Origin: Massilia sp. ST3 | Lineage (GTDB): Bacteria > Pseudomonadota > Gammaproteobacteria > Burkholderiales > Burkholderiaceae_D | Direction: 5' to 3' | Length of the DNA: 34,789 nt | Assembly (NCBI RefSeq): GCF_018119405.1 | Contig: NZ_JAGPWC010000054.1 | Span: forward strand, 1-34,789 | Shown: piece after piece, positions 27,931-34,789 of the stretch | Position numbering within the stretch: the stretch's first letter is position 1 | How the letters are laid out: the number at the start of each line of letters is the position of its first letter | The notes under the pieces: generated by a model | Told to the model about the DNA's origin: nothing | The model's input: only the letters and a program-made list of their open reading frames with translations | Database searches by the model: none | Program-made: the position numbers and the translations under genes

Positions 27931-29307
27931 TCAGTCCAGTTCGCGCAATTTCGTGAAAGCTTCGTCGATGCGCTCGACGGCCACGATGGTCATGCCCTCC
28001 ACCTTCTGCTTGGGCGCATTGGCCTTCGGAATCACGGCCACCGAGAAGCCCAGCTTGGCCGCTTCGCGCAGGCGCTCCTGGCCGCGCGGGGCCGGACGGA
28101 TCTCGCCGGCCAGGCCGACTTCGCCGAACACCACCAGGCCGCGCGGCAGCGGCTTGTTGCGCATCGAAGAGTTAATCGCCAGCAGCACGGCGAGGTCGGC
28201 CGCCGGTTCGGTGATCTTGACCCCGCCCACGGCGTTGATGAACACGTCCTGGTCGAAGGCGGCGATGCCGGCGTGGCGGTGCAGCACCGCCAGCAGCATG
28301 GCCAGGCGATTTTGTTCCAACCCGACCGACAAGCGGCGCGCATTCGGGAGGTGGCTGGCGTCGACCAGGGCCTGGATCTCGACCAGCAGCGGACGCGTGC
28401 CCTCCTGGGTCACCATCACGCAGGAACCCGGCACCTGGCTGTCGTGCTGCGACAGGAACAGCGCCGAGGGGTTCGACACACCCTTCAGGCCCTTCTCGGT
28501 CATGGCGAACACGCCCAGCTCGTTGACCGCGCCGAAGCGGTTCTTGATCGCCCGCACCAGGCGGAAGCTGGACTGGGTATCGCCCTCGAAATACAGCACG
28601 GTGTCGACGATATGCTCGAGCACGCGCGGGCCCGCCAGCGCGCCCTCCTTCGTGACGTGGCCGACCAGGATGATGGTGATGCCGGTCTGCTTGGCCACGC
28701 GGGTGAGCTGGGCCGCGCATTCGCGCACCTGGGCCACCGAGCCCGGCGCGGACGTCAGGGCGTCAGAATACAGGGTCTGGATCGAGTCGATCACGGCCAC
28801 TTCGGGCTTGAGGTCGGCCAGGGTGCCGAGGATCTTCTCGAGCTGGATCTCGGCCTGCAGCTTCAGGTCTTTCGCCTCCACCGCCAGGCGGCGCGCGCGC
28901 AGCGCGATCTGGGCGCCGGATTCCTCGCCGCTCACATACAGGGTGTTGCGGGTGGCGGCCAGGTTGGCCAGCGCCTGCAGCAGCAGGGTCGACTTGCCGA
29001 TGCCGGGGTCGCCGCCGATCAGCACCACGCCGCCGGCCACCAGGCCGCCGCCCAGCACGCGGTCGAATTCCTCGATGCCGGTGCCGAAGCGCGGCACGTC
29101 GATGGCCTCGATGTCCGCCAGGGACAGCACCGGCGCGGTCTGGGCCAGGCTCTTATGCTGGGTCTGCGACATGCGGTTCAGGCCGGGGCCTTCGACCACG
29201 GTCTCGACCATCGTGTTCCAGGCCTTGCAGTCGCCGCACTGGCCGGTCCAGCGGGTGGCGATCGCGCCGCACTCGCTGCAAGTGTAATTCGTTTTTGCCT
29301 TAGCCAT
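27931..29307 (-). CDS. radA: DNA repair protein RadA
   Basis: The protein has 458 residues. The N-terminal zinc finger has C10, C13, C24 and C27. The RecA-like core has Walker A GDPGIGKS (99-106) and the RadA-specific KNRFG (255-259). The C-terminal Lon-like domain begins near residue 290. RadA drives branch migration of recombination intermediates. The ATG at 29307 overlaps the alr end by 8 nt, so radA is translated from the same transcript as alr. Confidence 0.97.
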   Translation of the reverse strand: MAKAKTNYTCSECGAIATRWTGQCGDCKAWNTMVETVVEGPGLNRMSQTQHKSLAQTAPVLSLADIEAIDVPRFGTGIEEFDRVLGGGLVAGGVVLIGGDPGIGKSTLLLQALANLAATRNTLYVSGEESGAQIALRARRLAVEAKDLKLQAEIQLEKILGTLADLKPEVAVIDSIQTLYSDALTSAPGSVAQVRECAAQLTRVAKQTGITIILVGHVTKEGALAGPRVLEHIVDTVLYFEGDTQSSFRLVRAIKNRFGAVNELGVFAMTEKGLKGVSNPSALFLSQHDSQVPGSCVMVTQEGTRPLLVEIQALVDASHLPNARRLSVGLEQNRLAMLLAVLHRHAGIAAFDQDVFINAVGGVKITEPAADLAVLLAINSSMRNKPLPRGLVVFGEVGLAGEIRPAPRGQERLREAAKLGFSVAVIPKANAPKQKVEGMTIVAVERIDEAFTKLRELD

Positions 29308-30406
29308 CGGTTCCCATTCTTCCTTCGGTGACGCGCACGCGCTGCGCCAGGGCGCACATCAGCTCGTAGCCGATGGTGCCGGCCGCCTGCGCCACCTCGT
29401 CGACCGGCAATCCGTCGCCCCACAAGGTGACCTTGCTGCCCACGCGCGCATTCGCGACCGGGGTCAGGTCGACCGTCATCATGTCCATCGAGACCCGCCC
29501 TACCAGCGTGGTGCGCACGCCGTCCACGATCACCGGGGTGCCGTGCGGGGCGTGGCGCGGGTAGCCGTCGGCATAGCCGCAGGCCACCACGCCGATCATC
29601 ATCGATCGTTCCGCCTCGAAGCGGCTGCCGTAGCCCACCGTGTCGCCCGGCTGGAGCCGCTGGATGCCGATGATCTCCGAGCGCAGGGTCATGGTCGGGC
29701 GGAGGCCGTAATCCTGGGCGCTGCGTCCGCCCGGGGTGCCACCGTAGAGCATGATGCCGGGCCGGACCCAGTCGCTGACCAGCTCCGCCGCCAGCTGCTG
29801 CTGGTGCAGCACCCCGCCCGAGTTCGACAGGCTGCGCTCGCCCGGCAGGCCGTCCGCGCCCAGCCGGAAGCGGCGGATCTGCTCGCCGATCGCCAGGCGC
29901 GGATGCTCCAGTTCGTCGGCGTTCGCGAAATGGGTCATGTGGGTGATGTGGCGGATGCCGGGGATGGCGCGCAGGCGCTTGTAGGCGGCCGCGTAGTCCT
30001 CCGGGCGGAAGCCCAGGCGGTTCATGCCCGTGTTCATCTTCAGGTGCACGTCGATCGGGCGGTACAGCTGGGTGTATTCCAGCATCTTGATCTGCTCGAT
30101 GCAGTGCACCGCGCTATTGATATTGTGTTCGGCCAGCAGCGGCACGTCGGAGGCGTCGAAGATCCCCTCCAGCAGCAGGATCGGCTTGATCCAGCCGCTC
30201 TCGCGCAGGCGCACGGCGTTGTCGGTCTCGACCAGGGCCAGGCCGTCGGCCTGGGCGAAGCCGCGCATGCCGCGCTCCAGGCCATGGCCATAGGCGTTGG
30301 CCTTGACCACCGCCCACAGCCTGGACAGCGGTGCGCAGCTGCGCGCGCGGCCCAGGTTGTGCTGCATGGAGTCGAGGTGGATGGTGGCGCAAAGCGGGCG
30401 TGGCAT
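29300..30406 (-). CDS. alr: Alanine racemase
   Basis: The protein has 368 residues. It makes D-alanine for peptidoglycan. The PLP lysine is K35 in VVKANAYGHG and the opposing catalytic tyrosine is Y259 in VGYGSRF. The N-terminal TIM-barrel and C-terminal beta domain are complete. The end overlaps radA by 8 nt. It is divergent from lplT; a -10-like TAAAAT (30442-30437) lies about 30 nt before the ATG without a clear -35. Confidence 0.96.
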   Translation of the reverse strand: MPRPLCATIHLDSMQHNLGRARSCAPLSRLWAVVKANAYGHGLERGMRGFAQADGLALVETDNAVRLRESGWIKPILLLEGIFDASDVPLLAEHNINSAVHCIEQIKMLEYTQLYRPIDVHLKMNTGMNRLGFRPEDYAAAYKRLRAIPGIRHITHMTHFANADELEHPRLAIGEQIRRFRLGADGLPGERSLSNSGGVLHQQQLAAELVSDWVRPGIMLYGGTPGGRSAQDYGLRPTMTLRSEIIGIQRLQPGDTVGYGSRFEAERSMMIGVVACGYADGYPRHAPHGTPVIVDGVRTTLVGRVSMDMMTVDLTPVANARVGSKVTLWGDGLPVDEVAQAAGTIGYELMCALAQRVRVTEGRMGTDG

Positions 30407-30506
30407 GCTGAAAATGGTGTCTTCGCGAAAGGGTCTATTTTACCTTAGGCTGGGCTGGGCGGGCGCGGCCGGCCCTTTGTTTCTTTGGCGCGCAGACCTT
30501 TCATGG

Positions 30507-30512
30507 TATAAA
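30507..30512 (+). promoter_or_regulatory. Possible -10 element of lplT
   Basis: TATAAA lies 30 nt before the lplT ATG. The best-placed -35 (TTTGGC, 17 bp upstream) is poor, so this is tentative. Confidence 0.35.
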
Positions 30513-30542
30513 GCAACTCGGACAAGTTATTGAAATTTTCGA

Positions 30543-31808
30543 ATGAACCGTGGTTTTTATACCATCATGGCGGCGCAGTTCTTCTCGTCGCTGGCAGACA
30601 ATGCGCTCCTCTTCGTTGCAATCAGTCTGCTGACGTCGATGAACGCCCCGGCTTCGCTGACCCCGCTGCTGAAGCTGTCATTCGTCCTGTTCTATGTGCT
30701 GCTGGCCGCCTTCGTGGGCGCCTTCGCCGATTCGCTGCCCAAGGGCCGCGTGATGTTCATCGCGAACATGATCAAGGTATTCGGCTGCGGACTGATGTTC
30801 CTGACCGTGCATCCCCTGCTCGCCTATGCCGTGGTCGGCTTCGGCGCGGCCGTGTATTCGCCCGCCAAGTACGGCATCCTGACCGAACTGCTGCCGCCCG
30901 AGAAGCTTGTCCCGGCCAATGGCTGGATCGAGGGCCTGACCGTGATGTCCATCATCCTCGGCACCGTGCTGGGCGGCGCCCTGGTGAGCGAACGCGGCGG
31001 CGCCTTCCTGCTCGGCATGGACCTGCTGCCCGGCGTAAACACCAATATCGACACCGGCGCCGAGGCGGCCATGGCGGTGGTGGTCGGCATCTATGTGCTG
31101 GCCGCCCTGTTCAACCTGCGCATCCCGGACACCGGCGCCCGCTACGAGCACCAGGAACGCAATCCCGGCAAGCTGATCGTCGACTTCGCCAACTGCTCGG
31201 CCACCCTGTGGCGCGACAAGCTGGGCCAGATTTCGCTGGCCGTGACCACCCTGTTCTGGGGCGCCGGCGCGACCCTGCAGTTCATCGTGCTGAAGTGGGC
31301 GGAACGCTCGCTGCACATGCCGCTGGACAAGGCGACCAACCTGATCGGCGTGGTGGCCATCGGCGTGGCCCTGGGCGCGGTGATGGCGGCGCGCATGATC
31401 CCGCTGCGCAAATCGCTGACCGTGATCCCGCTCGGAATCATCATGGGCCTGGTCGTGACCAGCATGATCTTCGTGAAGTCGGTCACCCTCGCCTACCCGC
31501 TGCTGGCCCTGATCGGCTTCCTGTCGGGCTTCTTCGTGGTGCCGATGAACGCACTGCTGCAGCACCGTGGCCACGTCCTGATGAGCGCCGGCCATTCGAT
31601 CGCGGTCCAGAACTTCAACGAGAACCTGTCGATCCTGACCATGCTCGCCGCCTATGCGATCATGATCACGCTGAACCTGGACCTGGACGTCATCATCGTG
31701 ATGTTCGGCCTGTCGGTGGCCGGCATCATGTACCTGATCCAGCGCCGCCATGCGCTCAACCAGCGCGAGCACGATTCGCTCGGGCTGATCGGCGAGGGCA
31801 AGCACTAG
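30543..31808 (+). CDS. lplT: Lysophospholipid transporter LplT (MFS)
   Basis: The protein has 421 residues with about twelve hydrophobic segments. It matches LplT, which flips lysophospholipids across the inner membrane for re-acylation by Aas. The N-terminal AAQFFSSLADNALLF and the AVYSPAKYGILTELLP segment are typical. In E. coli lplT is in an operon with aas; no aas gene is seen here, and the next gene is on the opposite strand. No strong ribosome-binding site precedes the ATG. Confidence 0.9.
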   Translation: MNRGFYTIMAAQFFSSLADNALLFVAISLLTSMNAPASLTPLLKLSFVLFYVLLAAFVGAFADSLPKGRVMFIANMIKVFGCGLMFLTVHPLLAYAVVGFGAAVYSPAKYGILTELLPPEKLVPANGWIEGLTVMSIILGTVLGGALVSERGGAFLLGMDLLPGVNTNIDTGAEAAMAVVVGIYVLAALFNLRIPDTGARYEHQERNPGKLIVDFANCSATLWRDKLGQISLAVTTLFWGAGATLQFIVLKWAERSLHMPLDKATNLIGVVAIGVALGAVMAARMIPLRKSLTVIPLGIIMGLVVTSMIFVKSVTLAYPLLALIGFLSGFFVVPMNALLQHRGHVLMSAGHSIAVQNFNENLSILTMLAAYAIMITLNLDLDVIIVMFGLSVAGIMYLIQRRHALNQREHDSLGLIGEGKH

Positions 31809-31814
31809 AAGGCT

Positions 31815-32382
31815 TCATTCCATGAGGCGGCGCAGGCAGGCCGCCAGCCGAAATCCCGGATAGTCCGGGCGCTCGGGATAGGCATGACGGTGATGGCAGC
31901 TCCAGTAGCTCATGATACGGCGCTCCAGCGTCGCCATATAGTCCGGGTTTTCCCTCACGAAGGCCGCCAGCGGCGCCGCGTCTCGTGAAGCGATGGCGCG
32001 CGCAATGTCGTCGACGATCTCCACCACGTACTCCCCTGCGAGCTGCAGGATATAGGGGAGTGAGCCAGCCCGCGTCACCCGCCAGTACCACGGCGAGGCA
32101 TTGCTGGCGCAGGTAGCCGTCATGATGGCGGGTCCCCAGGCAAGCGACGATGAGTTTCTTTGGACCCCGCGTTCCGGCCAGCTCCCGGCGCAGCAGCTCA
32201 CGCGAGTAATAGACCCGATACGGAATGTGCAGGACCTCGCCGTCCACCCGGACGCTGAATGGGTAAAGGGGCGGATGCGCTTTGTCGGCGAGCGTCGCAG
32301 CGACGTCGCGGACCGCGGGGCGCAGGTGGGTCGGAAACGCCAGGGTTTCGTCGTATCCGGGTCCACAAGCAAGGATCGACAT
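31815..32382 (-). pseudogene. Unrecognised gene broken by a one-base frameshift
   Basis: The reading frame from ATG 32382 (with a good GGAGGT ribosome-binding site) runs well to about 32055, then loses protein-like character, while an adjacent frame carries on to a stop at 31815. The switch falls at a four-C run on the minus strand (plus-strand GGGG at 32055-32058). Dropping one C gives a single product of about 188 residues. It would contain KKLIVACLGTRHHDGY and LQLAGEYVVEIVDDI in continuous frame, followed by a helical tail. I do not recognise the family. Because the far right of the window is clearly low quality, a sequencing error is as likely as a real mutation. Confidence 0.65.
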
Positions 32383-32417
32383 CGCCTACCTCCAATAAGT
32401 CGTCGTACCCCGTAATC

Positions 32418-33389
32418 CTATCCGACCGTCTTCACCATCCGCACTTCGCTGGCGCGCTCGCGCCAGTCGTTCGGCACAATGAACCCGCGCTCCACTTCCT
32501 CGATGAAGCCGGCCCGCTGGCGCACCACCGCCACCAGCACCGGCTTGCCTGCCTCCTCGAACTGGTAGGTCAGCTCCTGGAACAGCTGGCCGCGGCTCAG
32601 CATCCACACGGCCGACGCCGCGCGGAAAGGCGCCAGCCACTGCAGGCGCGGCAGGATCAGGAATTCGTCGCCTTCGATGGCGTCGAGTTCCTCGAGGGCG
32701 CACCAGAAGCCGCGGCAGTGGCCGGCCGTGATGCCTTGCATGAGCGGCCAGCTGCCGCGCGGGTAGAACAGCCAGCCTTTGACCAGCGCCCGCGCCTGCG
32801 TCACCGGACGCGGCAAAACCTCCCTGGCGGCCGGGTGTGCGCCCAGGGTCAGCTGGCGCTCGAAGACCTTGCGCATCTTCCTGCCCAGGCTGTCCGCGAG
32901 GTTGGGGCCGACCAGTGCGTCGAAGCGGGCCATGCCCGGAGCCTGCGTCCCGCCCGCATCCAGCAAATAGAACTTGGTGGCGAACTCGATGTGTTCGAGC
33001 GCATCCGGGCCGGCGTCGAGCAGGAAGTCGAATTCGCCGACGGTGTCGTTGCGGGCGGCGCGCACCTGCAGGCCGTGCACCACCAGGCGTCCCTGCTGGG
33101 CGAAATAGAAGGCCATCAGCTTTTCGGCATACAGCCCGAGGCGGGTGGTGACCCGGGGGCCGAGGGCGGCGTCGAGTTCGGCGGGATCGTGGTCGACGCG
33201 CGCCAGCCAGGCCGCGACCTCCGGGCCTATCTGTCCGAGGGTGGCGACGTGGCCGGCCCAGGCCGGGTCGTGGATGTCGAGCAGGTCGGGCGCGTCGAGC
33301 AGCCAGGCCAGCGCCCGGACCCGGGCGCGCCGCAGGTGGCCCCAGCGGCGATGGAAGGATTCCTGGTAGCTCTCAGCGGGCGGCCGCAT
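32418..33389 (-). CDS. DUF1853 family protein
   Basis: The protein has 323 residues and matches the DUF1853 pattern. E89 (in YAEKLMAFYF), GEFDFLL (118-124) and HIEFATKFYL (133-142) follow one another in a way that recalls a PD-(D/E)XK nuclease core: a glutamate on a helix, then D121, then E135 with a nearby K139. This is an inference; no activity is known to me. The ATG at 33389 overlaps the uracil glycosylase end by 17 nt, so it is the last gene of the rimI-glycosylase unit. Confidence 0.75.
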   Translation of the reverse strand: MRPPAESYQESFHRRWGHLRRARVRALAWLLDAPDLLDIHDPAWAGHVATLGQIGPEVAAWLARVDHDPAELDAALGPRVTTRLGLYAEKLMAFYFAQQGRLVVHGLQVRAARNDTVGEFDFLLDAGPDALEHIEFATKFYLLDAGGTQAPGMARFDALVGPNLADSLGRKMRKVFERQLTLGAHPAAREVLPRPVTQARALVKGWLFYPRGSWPLMQGITAGHCRGFWCALEELDAIEGDEFLILPRLQWLAPFRAASAVWMLSRGQLFQELTYQFEEAGKPVLVAVVRQRAGFIEEVERGFIVPNDWRERASEVRMVKTVG

Positions 33390-34206
33390 CGAGCGCCCTT
33401 GCCCGGCACAGGTCGGCCCATGCGAGCGCCTTGTCCTGTCCGCGCCGCAGCAGCTCGCCCGGATGCAGGGTGGCCACCAGCGGCACCTCACCCAGCCGGT
33501 GCACGGCGCCGCGCGCGCCCGCCAGCGGTTCGCTCAGCGGACGGCCCAGCAGGCCGTTGGCCGCGACCTGGCCCAGGGTCAGCACCGTGGCGGCGCCGCT
33601 CAAGGCCAGCTCGCGTTCCAGGTAGGGGCGGCAGGCTTCGACCTCGTCCGCGGTAGGCGCGCGGTCGCCGCCCTTCGGGCTCACCGGGCGGCATTTCACC
33701 AGCGGCGTCACATAGGCGTCGCGCTCGCGCGACATGCCGACGGCGTGCAGCATGTTCTCCAGCAGCTTGCCGGCGTCGCCGCTGACGGGCTGGCCGGCCT
33801 GCTCGTCCTGGGCGCCGGGGGTGCCGGCGACCACCATCCAGCGCGCCTGGCGCGGGCCGGAGCCGAACATCGGCTTGCGGCCTTCGCTGCAGGCGCCGCA
33901 GCGGCGGCAGTTGGCCACCGCCAGGCGCAGCGCGGCCCAGTCCATGCGGGCGATGTCGGTGACCGCTTCTTCAGGCACCGCGGCATCGTCCCAGGCGGCG
34001 TCGGGGGCGTCTTCGGCCGGCGCGGGCGCGCGCGCCGCCGGGACAGGCGCGGGTGCAGGTACGGCGGGCGCCGCTGTGGGGGCCGCAGCCAGCGCCGCGG
34101 GCGCTTCGGCGGCGGCGGAAGCCTCGGGCGCGCCGCGCAGCTCCCAGAGCGGGCCGATGCCCATCTCGGCCAGGAACAGGGCGTCGCGTTCGCTGGTCTT
34201 CTTCAT
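33373..34206 (-). CDS. Uracil-DNA glycosylase, family-4-like
   Basis: The protein has 277 residues. An Ala/Pro-rich, probably disordered region (about 25-80) precedes the catalytic domain. Cysteines C100, C103 (or C106), C172 (in VKCRP) and C192 (in EACRPYL) fit the 4Fe-4S cluster of family-4 enzymes. The usual GEAPG-type motif reads GTPGAQDE (128-135), and the usual HPS motif reads HPGELLR (248-254). These changes could alter activity or substrate. The ATG overlaps the rimI stop by 4 nt (ATGA), showing coupling. Confidence 0.85.
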   Translation of the reverse strand: MKKTSERDALFLAEMGIGPLWELRGAPEASAAAEAPAALAAAPTAAPAVPAPAPVPAARAPAPAEDAPDAAWDDAAVPEEAVTDIARMDWAALRLAVANCRRCGACSEGRKPMFGSGPRQARWMVVAGTPGAQDEQAGQPVSGDAGKLLENMLHAVGMSRERDAYVTPLVKCRPVSPKGGDRAPTADEVEACRPYLERELALSGAATVLTLGQVAANGLLGRPLSEPLAGARGAVHRLGEVPLVATLHPGELLRRGQDKALAWADLCRARALDAAAR

Positions 34207-34673
34207 AGTTCGAGCCTCATCACGATCGCATCCTCGCGCTGGCCGGGGCCGGCCGGGTAGTAGCCCTTGCGGCGGCCGATCTCGGCATAGCCGTAGCGGC
34301 GGTAGACCGCCAAGGCGCGCTCGTTGGACGGGCGTACCTCCAGCAGCACCGAGGCCATGCCCTGCTCCCTGGCGCGCGCGGCGATCCGGTCCAGCAAGTG
34401 GCGGCCCAGGCCCTGGCCCTGGCGGCCGGCGGCCACCGCGACATCGAGCAGGTGGGCCTCGTCGACCGCGTACATCAGCAGATAATAGCCGGCCAGCGCA
34501 CCGAGCGGATCGCGCACGGTCCAGGCGTCGTAGCCGCTGTTCAGCGACTCGGTGAAATTGGCGCGGCTCCAGGGATAGGGAAACACGCTCTCCTCGAGCG
34601 CCCACACCTCGTCCACGTCGGCCGGCGCCATGGGCGCGTACTTCAGCTGGCCGAATTCGGGCATGCCGGTCAT
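34203..34673 (-). CDS. rimI: Ribosomal protein S18-alanine N-acetyltransferase RimI
   Basis: The protein has 156 residues. It acetylates the N-terminus of S18. The acetyl-CoA loop is RQGQGLG with following RHLLD, and the LLEVRPSNERALAVYRRYGY motif is typical of RimI. The ATG at 34673 gives MTGMPEF; a second ATG three codons later is possible. It overlaps the uracil glycosylase gene by 4 nt. In related genomes rimI often follows tsaB, which would lie to the right, beyond the poor-quality end. Confidence 0.9.
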   Translation of the reverse strand: MTGMPEFGQLKYAPMAPADVDEVWALEESVFPYPWSRANFTESLNSGYDAWTVRDPLGALAGYYLLMYAVDEAHLLDVAVAAGRQGQGLGRHLLDRIAARAREQGMASVLLEVRPSNERALAVYRRYGYAEIGRRKGYYPAGPGQREDAIVMRLEL

Positions 34674-34689
34674 TGGCCGGTCCCGGGCC

Positions 34690-34789
<100 letters not shown>

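Overview
The window is chromosomal DNA of a GC-rich betaproteobacterium, most likely Oxalobacteraceae of the Massilia/Telluria group. This rests on protein sequences and gene order recognised by eye (rlmE-ftsH-folP-glmM with divergent yhbY; carAB-greA; pstSCAB-phoU-phoB-phoR; radA-alr; rimI-uracil glycosylase-DUF1853), with no database search. Most genes are on the minus strand. The sequence past about 34690 is a poly-G/C run that looks like a read or assembly artefact at a contig end.

Layout. 1-2586: a TonB/TolA-like energy transducer that runs off the left edge, a secreted metallo-beta-lactamase-fold hydrolase and a small DUF5710 protein. 2713-5131: a LysR regulator of NhaR type, divergent from a TerB-like/TerC pair, with a promoter and inverted repeat between them. 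5161-5449: tRNA-Arg(TCT) and tRNA-Pro(TGG). 5540-11095: glmM, folP, ftsH and rlmE on minus, with yhbY divergent. 11266-16733: a DUF4149 membrane protein, greA, carB and carA, with a clear promoter and a structured leader before carA. 17060-20224: a GlcG/HbpS-like protein, a patatin-like lipoprotein, a GNAT acetyltransferase and a PHB-depolymerase-type hydrolase.

20323-27162: a complete phosphate-starvation module, pstS-pstC-pstA-pstB-phoU-phoB-phoR, read from a promoter with two Pho boxes. It encodes the high-affinity transporter, the signalling brake PhoU and the two-component pair that senses phosphate through the transporter. 27163-27547 holds a doubtful small membrane ORF and hairpins. 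27548-30406: a PilZ protein, radA and alr. 30543-31808: lplT on plus. 31815-32382: an unrecognised gene broken by a one-base frameshift. 32418-34673: rimI, a family-4-like uracil-DNA glycosylase and DUF1853, with overlapping ends.

Most of the window is housekeeping. I found no mobile element, CRISPR array, prophage or obvious defence island. The items most worth a second look are the NhaR-type/TerB/TerC module, the hairpin before the TTG start of carA, the REP-like palindrome between phoB and phoR, the frameshifted unknown gene, and the atypical motifs in the uracil glycosylase and PilZ protein.
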